64,000 nucleotides of DNA from Pseudoxanthomonas sp. YR558 (GTDB lineage Bacteria; Pseudomonadota; Gammaproteobacteria; Xanthomonadales; Xanthomonadaceae): NCBI RefSeq assembly GCF_900116385.1, contig NZ_FPCI01000001.1:1488001-1552000 (forward strand). Direction: 5' to 3'. The translations under genes and the position numbers were made by a program. The notes beneath the pieces were generated by a model. It ran no database searches, was not told where the DNA came from, and was given only the letters and a program-made list of their open reading frames with translations. This document shows positions 50,201 to 57,820 of the stretch, in pieces; the first letter of the stretch is position 1, and each line of letters begins with the position of its first letter.

Positions 50201-50389
50201 CGGGGCGATTCTCCGGTGAGCCAAGCGACAGGGGTCGCTTGGGTATACGACCCTACTCCTCGTCCGAAGCCCCGGCAACCCCATTCGTAAGTACTTGATT
50301 CGGGGTGTATTGCAGGGCTCGCTGCTCCTCACATGGACCGCCCCGCACACCTCGGAGCGCCGGATAACAGACTGATCCTTAAAGGAAAA

Positions 50390-51283
50390 TCAGTGCGTGA
50401 TGACAACTTCGATGGCGCGCGCCTTCGTGCCGGCCCCTTTCGCGGCGCTCTGCAGTCGGTTTCGCTGCACGCCACCCGCCGTCAGGGCGTCCCGCACGGC
50501 ATCCGCGCGGCGCTGTCCCGGCGTCTGCTTGTCGCCGTACCCCTCGATCCGCGCGCGCGCCTTGGGGTTTGCCTGCAGGTAGGCGGCCAGCGCGCTTGCC
50601 GTCGAACTGCCCCCCCCGGACAGCTTCGCCGATCCGCTTGCGAAAGCGTCCGCGCCCAGCGTGAAGACCTCGCCACGGCTTTCGAACTTGGACGCCGGCA
50701 GCTTCGCCCCCGAGACGAGTTCCGCCTCTTCCCGTGCCAGCTTCAACTCACGTTGGCGCGCGGTGCTGAGTCGACTGGCCTGCTGGCCCGCCACGGTATC
50801 CAGTGTGGTCTCCGCTTCCTGCCGGGCCAGCGCCTCGGCTTCCGCCGCCAACCGCAGGCGGTCCGCCTCTTCGGCCTGGATCTGCGCCTGCACACGCAGA
50901 CGCTCGGTCTCACGGCGCGCACGCTCGGCTTCGCGACGGCTGGCTTCCACCAGCAATTCACTGCGCGTGCGGTCCAGACGATCCGCCTCGCGGCGCGCGG
51001 CTTGGGTGCGGGCCGCGATCTCGGCGATCTCAACGCGGCGCTCGGCCACGTACTGCAGGGTCTCCCGCTGGCTGCGGCGCGCGTCGTCGAACGCGGCCAC
51101 GGCGTGCTGCGCCTGGAGCTTCTCGTAGGCCGCGAATTCCGCTAGGGCAGGATCGGACTGCAGCCGGGTCAGGCGCTGATTGAGCTGCACCACCACCGGG
51201 TTGTCTGCAGCGAACGCACTCATCGCCGCCGTGGCGGCAAGCACCAGGCACAAGACGAGCGGGACGTTTCGGCGTGCGCTCAT
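50390..51283 (-). CDS. Exported coiled-coil protein with OmpA C-terminal domain
   Basis: A 297-residue protein with a signal peptide (residues 1-25, ending SAFAA). Residues about 55-195 are charged and helical, Ala/Arg/Glu-rich, predicting a long coiled coil. The C-terminal OmpA-like domain (about 205-297) has RIEGYGDKQTPGQRRADAVRDAL, although the usual TD of GHTD is replaced by GYGDKQ. The domain would bind peptidoglycan. It is coupled (ATGA overlap at 51280-51283) to a DUF4398 protein upstream, so the two probably act together at the cell envelope. Confidence 0.82.
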   Translation of the reverse strand: MSARRNVPLVLCLVLAATAAMSAFAADNPVVVQLNQRLTRLQSDPALAEFAAYEKLQAQHAVAAFDDARRSQRETLQYVAERRVEIAEIAARTQAARREADRLDRTRSELLVEASRREAERARRETERLRVQAQIQAEEADRLRLAAEAEALARQEAETTLDTVAGQQASRLSTARQRELKLAREEAELVSGAKLPASKFESRGEVFTLGADAFASGSAKLSGGGSSTASALAAYLQANPKARARIEGYGDKQTPGQRRADAVRDALTAGGVQRNRLQSAAKGAGTKARAIEVVITH

Positions 51284-51657
51284 CGGCCGCCCTCCCCGAG
51301 CTGACGCTGCAGGTCGGCGATTTCCGCGCGGCGCTGGCCGACCTCGGCCGTCGCTACGGCTTCTTCGCTGCGCGCGCGCGCCAGATCGGCATCCGCCGCT
51401 GCGCGCAGGGCGAAATCGAGTGCTTCCTTCTTGTTTCGCGTGGACTGCGCCTGGGCCAGCGACTGGCGGGCGGCGGCCAACGGCTCCGGAGCGTACTGAT
51501 CGGCATCGGCCTGGTCGGCGCGCTGCACGGCCTTCACCGCGGCCTCGAGCTCCGGCGTGGGGACGCTCTGGGCGAAGGCGGGCACCAGGGCCAGTGCCGC
51601 TACTGCGGCGGCCATCACATGCAGGGGCCTGGGGAAGTGTGCGAAGCTAACAGTCAT
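51280..51657 (-). CDS. DUF4398-type exported protein
   Basis: A 125-residue protein with a signal peptide (MTVSFAHFP...PAFA). The mature part is helical and Ala/Gln-rich (ELEAAVKAVQRADQADADQYAPEPL, ARQSLAQAQSTRNKKE), the DUF4398 pattern. It ends in ADLQRQLGEGGR. An alternative start is Met15. It overlaps the OmpA-like gene and is divergent from pilU, about 95 bases apart. Function is unknown; such pairs are frequent in Xanthomonadaceae envelopes. Confidence 0.78.
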   Translation of the reverse strand: MTVSFAHFPRPLHVMAAAVAALALVPAFAQSVPTPELEAAVKAVQRADQADADQYAPEPLAAARQSLAQAQSTRNKKEALDFALRAAADADLARARSEEAVATAEVGQRRAEIADLQRQLGEGGR

Positions 51658-51752
51658 TGGGGTGCCGTGACGTTGAGGGGTACGCGCGGCCATTGTCTGT
51701 AGCCTTCGGCGCCGTTGCAACGTGGTGCCGCGCATCGTGGGGAGCTTTGCAT

Positions 51753-52889
51753 ATGGACATCGGCTATTTCCTGAAGCTGATGACCGAGAAGAACGCCTCG
51801 GACATGTTCCTCACGACCGGGGCGCCGGTCTACATCAAGATCGAGGGCAAGCTGTACCCCTTGGGCAACACCGGCCTGCCACCCGGCATGGTCAAGAAGA
51901 TCGCGTACTCGCTGATGGACGAGGGCCAGGTGCCCGTGTTCGAGCGCGAACTCGAGCTGAACATGGCGATCGCCCTGCAGGACGCCGGCCGCTTCCGCGT
52001 CAACGTGTTCAAGCAGCGCGGCGAAGTGGGCATGGTCATCCGCGCCATCCGCAGCGTGATTCCGAGCATCGAGGAGCTGAACCTCCCGCCGGTGCTGAAG
52101 GACATCATCATGACCCCGCGCGGGCTGGTGCTGATCGTCGGCTCCACCGGCTCGGGCAAGTCGACCTCGCTCGCTTCGATGATCGACTACCGCAACACGA
52201 CGAGTACCGGCCACATCCTCACCATCGAGGATCCGATCGAGTACCTGCACCGGCACAAGCAGTCCATCGTGAACCAGCGCGAAGTCGGCCTGGATACCCA
52301 CGCCTTCCACAACGCGCTCAAGAACGCGATGCGCGAGGCGCCGGACGTCATCCTGATCGGCGAAATCCTGGACGCCACCACGATGGAAGCGGCGATTGCG
52401 TTCGCCGAGACGGGCCACCTCTGTCTGGCCACACTGCACTCGAATAACGCCGATCAGACCATCGAGCGCATCCTCAACTTCTTCCCGGAGAGCGCGCACA
52501 AGAACGTGCTGATGAACCTGGCGCTGAACCTGCGCGCCGTGGTTTCCCAGCGCTTGGTCAAGGGTACCGATGGCCGCCGCCTGCCCGCTGCGGAAGTGTT
52601 GATCAACACTCCGATGATCCGCGACCTGCTGCGCCGCGGGCAGGTTCACGAGATCAAGGCCGCCATGGAAGAGTCTCTGGAGGAAGGCATGGAGACCTTC
52701 GACCAGTGCCTGTTCCGCATGGTGAAGGAAGGTCAGATCGAACAGGAAGAAGCGCTGCGCGCCGCCGATTCGCGCGATGGCCTGGCACTGAAGTTCCGTC
52801 TGTCCGAAGGCAGCAAGGGTGAGCACGATCCCTACGCCGACTACGACAACGGCAGCAGTTCGCCGCGCATCACCCACGGCTTCGGCTGA
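51753..52889 (+). CDS. pilU: Type IV pilus retraction ATPase PilU
   Basis: PilT-like hexameric ATPase that assists retraction of type IV pili, 378 residues. Walker A is GSTGSGKST, the Asp box LTIEDPIEYLH, Walker B VILIGEILDATTMEAA, the His box GHLCLATLHSNNADQ. FDQCLFRMVKEGQI and ALKFRLSEG place it with PilU rather than PilT. The Walker B region reads GEILD where most PilT/PilU proteins have GEIRD. The start at 51753 begins MDIGYFLKLM as usual. pilT is not in the window. Confidence 0.93.
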   Translation: MDIGYFLKLMTEKNASDMFLTTGAPVYIKIEGKLYPLGNTGLPPGMVKKIAYSLMDEGQVPVFERELELNMAIALQDAGRFRVNVFKQRGEVGMVIRAIRSVIPSIEELNLPPVLKDIIMTPRGLVLIVGSTGSGKSTSLASMIDYRNTTSTGHILTIEDPIEYLHRHKQSIVNQREVGLDTHAFHNALKNAMREAPDVILIGEILDATTMEAAIAFAETGHLCLATLHSNNADQTIERILNFFPESAHKNVLMNLALNLRAVVSQRLVKGTDGRRLPAAEVLINTPMIRDLLRRGQVHEIKAAMEESLEEGMETFDQCLFRMVKEGQIEQEEALRAADSRDGLALKFRLSEGSKGEHDPYADYDNGSSSPRITHGFG

Positions 52890-52918
52890 CCGCCGCAAGA
52901 CATCGCGACACGCACGGC

Positions 52919-52940
52919 AAGGGCAGCGCAAGCTGCCCTT
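52919..52940. terminator. Bidirectional hairpin between pilU and maiA
   Basis: Perfect 9-bp stem AAGGGCAGC / GCTGCCCTT with GCAA tetraloop, followed on the plus strand by CTCGTTT. It lies between convergent genes. Confidence 0.75.
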
Positions 52941-52946
52941 CTCGTT

Positions 52947-53606
52947 TCAGGCGGTGGCGTCGGGTTGGTTTTCGGGACGTGCGCGATCGAACGCCGGCAA
53001 GGCCAGACACGCTTCCTCGATGCGCAGGATCGTCGGGAACGCCGTGACGTCCACGCCGAAGCGACGCGCATTGAAAACCTGCGGCACCAGGAAACAATCC
53101 GCAAGCCCGGGTGTCTGCCCATGGCAGTACGGACCGGTAGCGGCATCCTCGACGAGCAAGGCCTCCATCGCCGTGAAGCCTTCGACGATCCAGTGCTTGA
53201 TCCAATCGTCGCGCTCGGCCTGCGGGACATTCCAGGTGTGCTCGAAATACTGCAGCACGCGCAGGTTGTTCAGCGGGTGGACGTCGCACGCGACCATCTG
53301 CGCCAGCGCTCGCACGCGGGCGCGGTCGCGCGCTGTCATCGGCAGCAAGCGCGGCGAAGGCCAAGCTTCGTCGAGGTATTCGAGGATCGCCAGCGATTGC
53401 CGGATCACCCGCTCTCCGTGCTGCAGCGTCGGTACCAGCTGCTGGGGATTCTTGGCGATGTACTCCGCAGAGTGCTGCTGCCCACCGTCGCGCACCAGAT
53501 GCACGGGCACGGTCTCGTACACCAGGCCCTTCAGGTTCAGGCCGATGCGGACACGATAGGCGGCGCTTGAGCGCCAGTAGGAATAAAGCTTCAGTTGCTC
53601 AGCCAT
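52947..53606 (-). CDS. maiA: Maleylacetoacetate isomerase (zeta-class GST)
   Basis: Glutathione-dependent isomerase of the homogentisate (tyrosine/phenylalanine) pathway. The 219-residue product has an N-terminal thioredoxin-like domain with WRSSAAYRVRIGLNLKG, the zeta-class motif with Ala in place of the usual Cys, then NPQQLVPTL and QSLAILEYLDE. The C-terminal helical domain includes the zeta-typical DVHPLNNLRVLQYFEHTW. A fumarylacetoacetate hydrolase gene is immediately upstream on the same strand, which supports the assignment. Confidence 0.93.
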   Translation of the reverse strand: MAEQLKLYSYWRSSAAYRVRIGLNLKGLVYETVPVHLVRDGGQQHSAEYIAKNPQQLVPTLQHGERVIRQSLAILEYLDEAWPSPRLLPMTARDRARVRALAQMVACDVHPLNNLRVLQYFEHTWNVPQAERDDWIKHWIVEGFTAMEALLVEDAATGPYCHGQTPGLADCFLVPQVFNARRFGVDVTAFPTILRIEEACLALPAFDRARPENQPDATA

Positions 53607-53704
53607 GCAAGCCGCTCCCCGCGGTTTGCGCCATCAAATTCCCGGAATCCACGTCCCTGCCCGCTTCGGTCCTTCAGGCAACCACACTGGGCCCGGGCCC
53701 AGCC

Positions 53705-54694
53705 TTAAGGCAAGGGTTGGGCCTCGATCCGCTGCTCGATCGCACCAAAAATGGAACGGCCGTCACGATCCTTCATTTCGATGTGGACCACATCGCCGAA
53801 GCTCATGAACGGGGTGCTGGGCTTGCCATCGCGGAGCGTCTCGACGGTGCGCTTCTCGGCGAAGCACGAGGCGCCCTTCGAGGTGTCCTCGTTGGCGATG
53901 GTGCCCGAGCCGACGATGGTGCCTGCGGACAGCGGGCGCGTCTTGGCGGCGTGGGCGACGAGCTGCGAGAAGTCGAACTGCATGTCGACACCGGCTTCCG
54001 GCGCACCAAACCACGCGCCGTTGATGTGGGTCACCAGCGGCAGGTGCACCTTGTTGCCATCCCATGCGGCGTCCAATTCGTCCGGCGTGACGAAGACCGG
54101 CGACAACGCCGACCGCGGCTTGGACTGGAGGAAGCCGAAGCCCTTGGCGAGCTCGCCCGGAATCAGGTTGCGCAGCGACACGTCGTTGACCAGGCCGATC
54201 AGCTGGATGTGCCCGGCCGCCTGCGCGGGTGTGACCGCCATCGGCACGTCGTCGGTGATCACGACGATCTCGGCCTCCAGATCGATGCCGTGGTCTTCGC
54301 TGACCACCTTCACCGGATCGCGCGGGCCAAGGAAGCCTGCGCTGGTCGCCTGGTACATCAGCGGGTCGGTGTAGAAGCTCGCCGGCACTTCCGCATTGCG
54401 CGCACGGCGCACGCGCTCGACGTGAGGCAGGTAGGCGCTGCCGTCGACGAATTCATAGGCGCGCGGCAGCGGCGCGGCGAGCGCGTGCAAGTCGATATCG
54501 AAGGCACCCTCGACATCACCGGCATTCAACGATTCGTACAGCGCGTTGAGGCGCGGCGCGGTGTTGCTCCAGTCCTCCAGCGCGCGCTGCAGCGTCGGCG
54601 CGATGCCGGTGGCGCGCACGCCGCGGGCCAGATCACGCGACACGACGATCAACGTACCGTCGCGACCACCTTCCTTCAGGGAACCCAGCTTCAT
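53705..54694 (-). CDS. Fumarylacetoacetate hydrolase family protein
   Basis: A 329-residue hydrolase of the FAH superfamily that probably cleaves fumarylacetoacetate to fumarate and acetoacetate. Metal-binding acidic residues are in DLEAEIVVITDDVP, and the core reads VVSEDHGIDLE, HINGAWFGAPEAG and GTIVGSGTIANED. The ATG at 54694 (MKLGSLKEGGRDG) is used; 11 extra upstream codons look non-coding. It precedes maiA by 98 bases, completing the last two steps of tyrosine degradation. The single-domain length distinguishes it from the 420-residue eukaryotic form. Confidence 0.9.
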   Translation of the reverse strand: MKLGSLKEGGRDGTLIVVSRDLARGVRATGIAPTLQRALEDWSNTAPRLNALYESLNAGDVEGAFDIDLHALAAPLPRAYEFVDGSAYLPHVERVRRARNAEVPASFYTDPLMYQATSAGFLGPRDPVKVVSEDHGIDLEAEIVVITDDVPMAVTPAQAAGHIQLIGLVNDVSLRNLIPGELAKGFGFLQSKPRSALSPVFVTPDELDAAWDGNKVHLPLVTHINGAWFGAPEAGVDMQFDFSQLVAHAAKTRPLSAGTIVGSGTIANEDTSKGASCFAEKRTVETLRDGKPSTPFMSFGDVVHIEMKDRDGRSIFGAIEQRIEAQPLP

Positions 54695-54758
54695 CGGAAC
54701 TCCAGGATGCCGGCGCCCATGCGCCATGGTTTCAATTGTAACGAAATGCGCGCGACGG

Positions 54759-55505
54759 TCAGCCTTCGCGGGGGTCGCCCTGGAAGCCGTCCTTGCGGAA
54801 GGTCAGCACCAGCGTATCGCGATGGCCCTGCCCGTCCAGGGGCTGGATCGGGGTGGATTCGTGGATGACGCGCTCGTCGTCGAGGAACAGCAGCGACCAC
54901 GGGGCTTCCAGCGTAAAGCGCTGCCCGTCCGGCCCTGCGGCGGCGAAGACGCGGGTTTCGCCCCCTTTGATGCCCTGGCGGCCCAGCAGCAGCACCGCAA
55001 CGAAATCGACACCGTCGCGATGCGCGCCTTCCGGCGTCGGGCGGCCGATGCCGTCGGTGGTGTCGATGCGGAATTGATGCGCCTCGACATACCAGGGGCG
55101 CTGGCCCCTGAGCATGGAACACCAGCGACCCAGCCCCACCAAGAGTTGCCGCCAGGCCTGGGCTTCCGCGACGGCCGGCTCGATCGGCTCGAACCAGCGC
55201 TGCATGCCGCCATGCAAGGCGTTGTAATCCAGCGACTGCCAGTGCGCGCGGTGCGGCGCTTGCGCGATGCCTTCCGCATCCAGGACGAAGCACGAATGCC
55301 GCCGCCGCCGATAGCGGCCGCCGTCCTTGAGGTACTCGTCCACTTCCAGCCGATCCCAGCTCGGCAGCAACGTATCGAGTGCGTCGAGATCGACGCCTAC
55401 GGCGTCGGCCATGGCCCGCGGCTCGAGCACCGCGTAGCCACGTTCCTGCACGCGGCGCACAGCCTCGTCGGCGGGGCAAAAAGGAGGTTGGAACATCGCG
55501 ACCAT
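54759..55505 (-). CDS. 2OG-Fe dioxygenase family protein (putative amino-acid hydroxylase)
   Basis: A 248-residue protein matching the 2OG-Fe dioxygenase family (PF10014), whose known members hydroxylate free L-amino acids. Iron ligands are in EGAHRDGVDF (HxD) and in DDERVIHESTPI (distal His). AHQFRIDTTDGIGRPTPEG and RQGIKGGETRVFAAAG complete the pattern. The ATG at 55505 is used; the frame stays open into the tRNA region upstream and must be shortened. It stands next to the FAH/maiA pair, but no link to tyrosine degradation is apparent. Confidence 0.78.
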   Translation of the reverse strand: MVAMFQPPFCPADEAVRRVQERGYAVLEPRAMADAVGVDLDALDTLLPSWDRLEVDEYLKDGGRYRRRRHSCFVLDAEGIAQAPHRAHWQSLDYNALHGGMQRWFEPIEPAVAEAQAWRQLLVGLGRWCSMLRGQRPWYVEAHQFRIDTTDGIGRPTPEGAHRDGVDFVAVLLLGRQGIKGGETRVFAAAGPDGQRFTLEAPWSLLFLDDERVIHESTPIQPLDGQGHRDTLVLTFRKDGFQGDPREG

Positions 55506-55523
55506 GGCAAGACCCCTCAACGC

Positions 55524-55543
55524 AAAAACCCGCCAGAGGCGGG
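55524..55543 (-). terminator. Rho-independent terminator of rplM-rpsI-tRNA-Gln
   Basis: 6-bp GC stem CCCGCC / GGCGGG (55529-55534 and 55538-55543) with AGA loop; on the minus strand it is followed by five T. It lies 30 bases past the tRNA 3' end. Confidence 0.8.
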
Positions 55544-55572
55544 CTTTCGCGGATGTCCAGTGGACTTCAAGT

Positions 55573-55647
55573 TGGCAGCCCCGGATGGATTCGAACCACC
55601 GAATGCCTGAGTCAGAGTCAGGTGCCTTACCGCTTGGCGACGGGGCT
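55573..55647 (-). tRNA. tRNA-Gln (anticodon CTG)
   Basis: 75 bases on the minus strand including an encoded CCA. The acceptor stem is AGCCCCG / CGGGGCT with G discriminator. The anticodon arm is CCTGA-CTCTGAC-TCAGG, giving anticodon CTG (Gln, CAG codons). The T-arm loop is TTCGAAT, closed by GGTGG / CCATC, and the D-arm is CGCC-AAGCGGTAA-GGC. It lies 33 bases past the rpsI stop on the same strand and before a terminator, so it is probably co-transcribed with rplM-rpsI. Confidence 0.95.
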
Positions 55648-55680
55648 GTGTAACCAGTGACGCGTAGTGTAGCGCGTCTG

Positions 55681-56073
55681 TTAGCGCTTGGAGAACTGCG
55701 TGGCGCGACGCGCCTTGTGCAGGCCGACCTTCTTACGCTCGACTTCACGGGCGTCGCGGGTCACGAAGCCTGCCTTGCGCAGTTCCGACTTCAGCGTTTC
55801 ATCGTATTCCACCAGCGCGCGTGCGATGCCCAGGCGGATGGCGCCGGCCTGACCGGTGATGCCGCCACCGGTGGTGGTCACGGTGATGTCGAAGGTTTCC
55901 GTGTTCTTGGTCAGCTCCAGCGGCTGGCGCACGATCATGCGGCCGGTTTCGCGGCCGAAGAACTCGTCCAGCGGACGACCGTTGACCGTGATGTTGCCGG
56001 AACCCTTGCGCAGGAACACGCGGGCGGTGGAGGACTTGCGACGGCCGGTGCCGTAGTTCTGAGTGATAGCCAT
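55681..56073 (-). CDS. rpsI: Ribosomal protein S9
   Basis: Small-subunit ribosomal protein, 130 residues. [16 protein letters not shown] is the S9 N-terminal signature, with [14 protein letters not shown] next. The C-terminal tail [10 protein letters not shown] reaches the P-site tRNA. It follows rplM with a 2-base gap, the conserved rplM-rpsI order. tRNA-Gln lies downstream in the same direction. Confidence 0.98.
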   Translation of the reverse strand: MAITQNYGTGRRKSSTARVFLRKGSGNITVNGRPLDEFFGRETGRMIVRQPLELTKNTETFDITVTTTGGGITGQAGAIRLGIARALVEYDETLKSELRKAGFVTRDAREVERKKVGLHKARRATQFSKR

Positions 56074-56075
56074 GA

Positions 56076-56504
56076 TTAGATGTCCAGGACCTGCGGCTGC
56101 TGAGCGGCGTGCGGATGATTCGGGCCGGCGTAAACCTTGAGCTTGCGATACATGTCGCGGCCCAGCGGGCCCTTCGGCAGCATGCCCTTCACGGCGGTCT
56201 CGATGACGCGTTCCGGATGGCGCTCCAGCGCCTGCGCCAGCGTCTCGGTCTTCAGGTTGCCGATGTAGCCGGTGAAGCGGTGGTACTTCTTGTCGGCCAG
56301 CTTGTTGCCGGTGACGTGGATCTTCTCGGCATTGATCACGACGAGGTAGTCGCCGGTGTCAACGTGAGGGGTATAGACGGGCTTGTGCTTGCCGCGGAGA
56401 CGGCGGGCCAGCTCGGTGGACAGGCGACCCAGGGTCTTGCCTGCTGCGTCGACGACGTACCAGTCACGCTGGACGGTCTCGGACTTGGCGGTAAAGGTGC
56501 TCAT
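56076..56504 (-). CDS. rplM: Ribosomal protein L13
   Basis: Large-subunit ribosomal protein, 142 residues. It begins [20 protein letters not shown], contains [20 protein letters not shown] and [19 protein letters not shown], and ends [13 protein letters not shown], all typical of L13. First gene of the rplM-rpsI operon, with a consensus-like promoter about 90 bases upstream. In E. coli the operon is autoregulated through the rplM leader; whether this holds here is not visible. Confidence 0.98.
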   Translation of the reverse strand: MSTFTAKSETVQRDWYVVDAAGKTLGRLSTELARRLRGKHKPVYTPHVDTGDYLVVINAEKIHVTGNKLADKKYHRFTGYIGNLKTETLAQALERHPERVIETAVKGMLPKGPLGRDMYRKLKVYAGPNHPHAAQQPQVLDI

Positions 56505-56594
56505 GTAACTCTCGTGTGTCTGGTCGGGCGGATTCCGCGGTTTCCCGGGCGGAACTTTGCCACGCGTTGTGAAGGGTGAAGCGCGAGGGGCGGT

Positions 56595-56623
56595 ATTGTA
56601 CGGATCGACCCTTTCCCTTGCAA
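56595..56623 (-). promoter_or_regulatory. Promoter of rplM-rpsI
   Basis: On the minus strand -35 TTGCAA (56623-56618), a 17-base spacer and -10 TACAAT (56600-56595), close to the sigma-70 consensus. Predicted start near 56588 gives a leader of about 85 bases, room for L13-type regulation. Confidence 0.65.
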
Positions 56624-56674
56624 GCCGCCCATCCTCCGCCAGACGGGGAGGCGCGATCGCGGCACAATAGCGCC

Positions 56675-57316
56675 ATGAACACGCGGACCTTTTCCCCCTT
56701 GGACCGCTGGCTGGTGGAAGCCCAGCGCGGCCTGGACACCGTCTTCGGCAACCCGCCGGCCCAAAGGGCCAATCCCGCCGGCGATACGCCGGATGTCGCC
56801 ATGGACGAGACCGAACAGCGCCATGCCGCCGGGCTGATGCGGATCAACCATGTGGGCGAGGTCTGCGCCCAAGGGCTCTATTTCGGCCAGGCCGCGGTCG
56901 CCCGCGACCCTGAGACCCGCGCCCATCTGCTCGATGCCGCCCAGGAAGAGACCGATCACCTGGCCTGGTGTGCGGACCGACTAAGGGAGCTCGACAGCCG
57001 TCCCAGCCTGTTCAACCCCCTTTGGTATGCCGGCAGCTACGCCCTGGGCGCGCTGGCCGGTTTGCGGGGCGATGGCTGGAGCCTGGGCTTCGTGGTCGAG
57101 ACAGAACATCAGGTGGAGGCCCACCTGGACGAACACCTGGAAACCCTGCCGCCCGCCGACCTGCGCAGCCGCGAGATCCTGACGGTGATGAAAGCCGACG
57201 AAGCCCGCCATGCCGAGCATGCCCAGCATGCCGGCGCCCGGGTGCTCCCGGCCCCGATCCCAACCCTGATGGCCGGCGCCTCGAAGCTGATGAAGGCCGT
57301 GGCCTACCGCCTCTGA
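56675..57316 (+). CDS. coq7: Demethoxyubiquinone hydroxylase (Coq7)
   Basis: Membrane-associated di-iron hydroxylase of ubiquinone biosynthesis. The 213-residue product carries ligands in [34 protein letters not shown] and [10 protein letters not shown], in the Coq7 order. The start at 56675 follows CACAAT by only 6 bases, so the mRNA may be nearly leaderless. Coq7 is used in Xanthomonadaceae and many proteobacteria in place of UbiF. It is divergent from rplM and convergent with the gdx gene. Confidence 0.93.
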   Translation: MNTRTFSPLDRWLVEAQRGLDTVFGNPPAQRANPAGDTPDVAMDETEQRHAAGLMRINHVGEVCAQGLYFGQAAVARDPETRAHLLDAAQEETDHLAWCADRLRELDSRPSLFNPLWYAGSYALGALAGLRGDGWSLGFVVETEHQVEAHLDEHLETLPPADLRSREILTVMKADEARHAEHAQHAGARVLPAPIPTLMAGASKLMKAVAYRL

Positions 57317-57334
57317 GGCGCCGCCAGTCCCGGT

Positions 57335-57649
57335 TTACGAAGCCAGTTTCAGACCGATGATGCCGGCCACGATCAGGCCGATGCAGACCAGCCGCGCCGC
57401 CGTGGCAGGCTCCTGGAACAGCCACATGCCCACACAGGCGGTGCCGACGGCGCCGATGCCCACCCAGATCGCATAGCCCGTTCCCAGCGGGATGTGCTTC
57501 AGGGCTGCCGCCAGCAGCCAGAAGCTGGCCGCCGCGGCAACGGCCGTGACCACACTGGGCACGAGGCGGGTAAAGCCCTCGGAATACTTCAGGCCGACCG
57601 CCCACACGATTTCCAGCACGCCCGCCAACACCAGATATACCCACGCCAT
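57335..57649 (-). CDS. gdx: Guanidinium exporter (SMR family, SugE/Gdx)
   Basis: A 104-residue four-helix SMR transporter. The N-terminus [28 protein letters not shown] matches SugE/Gdx, with the essential Glu in helix 1 (LEIVWA) and the Gdx-type [14 protein letters not shown]. The C-terminus is [13 protein letters not shown]. Gdx exports guanidinium, and the gene is preceded by a guanidine-II riboswitch, which fixes this rather than the broader EmrE-type drug exporter. The start at 57649 has GAGGAGAAGG as a strong ribosome site. Confidence 0.93.
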   Translation of the reverse strand: MAWVYLVLAGVLEIVWAVGLKYSEGFTRLVPSVVTAVAAAASFWLLAAALKHIPLGTGYAIWVGIGAVGTACVGMWLFQEPATAARLVCIGLIVAGIIGLKLAS

Positions 57650-57672
57650 ACGCCTTCTCCTCAGGTTTATGT

Positions 57673-57764
57673 CCGGGCCACAACGCAAAAGCGGCCCGGA
57701 ACTCTCGTTCCGGACCGCCGTCGGTCCTGGTGCGCGGCCTGCGCCGCGGGCGGGTCGTCCCGCC
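57673..57764 (-). promoter_or_regulatory. Guanidine-II (mini-ykkC) riboswitch
   Basis: On the minus strand hairpin P1 is GGCGGG-ACGA-CCCGCC (57764-57749) and P2 is GGACCG-ACGG-CGGTCC (57727-57712), two 6-bp stems each with an ACGR tetraloop and a 21-base linker. This is the diagnostic architecture of the guanidine-II class. Downstream two mutually exclusive hairpins, CGGAAC/GTTCCG (57712-57697) and CCGGGCC/GGCCCGG (57699-57673), precede the gdx ribosome-binding site and form the likely expression platform. Confidence 0.9.
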
Positions 57765-57781
57765 TGTTTGAACCCACCTTA

Positions 57782-57815
57782 CCGCGGGTCACCCCAATGG
57801 GGTGTAACCCCGCGG
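57782..57815 (-). terminator. Long hairpin downstream of speD
   Basis: Imperfect stem CCGCGGGT-ACCCC / GGGGT-ACCCCGCGG with a 3-base loop, starting 6 bases past the speD stop. No T-run; it may insulate speD from the riboswitch that follows. Confidence 0.45.
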
Positions 57816-57820
57816 CCCTG

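Larger units (their letters stand above)
50035..50389 (-). other. Intergenic region rich in inverted repeats, possible structured RNA
   Basis: 355 bases with no convincing gene apart from the small ORF above. Besides the 50062-50092 hairpin it has a perfect 9-bp stem CCAAGCGAC / GTCGCTTGG (50221-50229 and 50234-50242, 4-base loop). It also has an AGTACT-centred imperfect palindrome (about 50280-50306), a GCTCC/GGAGC pair and a GGTGT/ACACC pair on the minus strand. Known RNA classes (6S, SRP, tmRNA, RNase P, common riboswitches) were not recognised. The density of pairing suggests a non-coding RNA or a leader. Confidence 0.35.

Noticed and set aside
50035..50389. 6S, SRP, tmRNA or RNase P RNA in the intergenic segment
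   Set aside because: None of their consensus stretches (for example the SRP GGUCAGGUCCGGAAGG region) could be found on either strand.
52300..52400. Loss of function in PilU from GEILD in place of GEIRD
   Set aside because: The Walker B Glu is kept and the rest of the motif set is intact; the change is probably a lineage trait.
53540..53575. MaiA inactive because the zeta-class Cys is Ala
   Set aside because: The catalytic serine of the SSxx motif remains and many bacterial isomerases have SSAAYRVRI.
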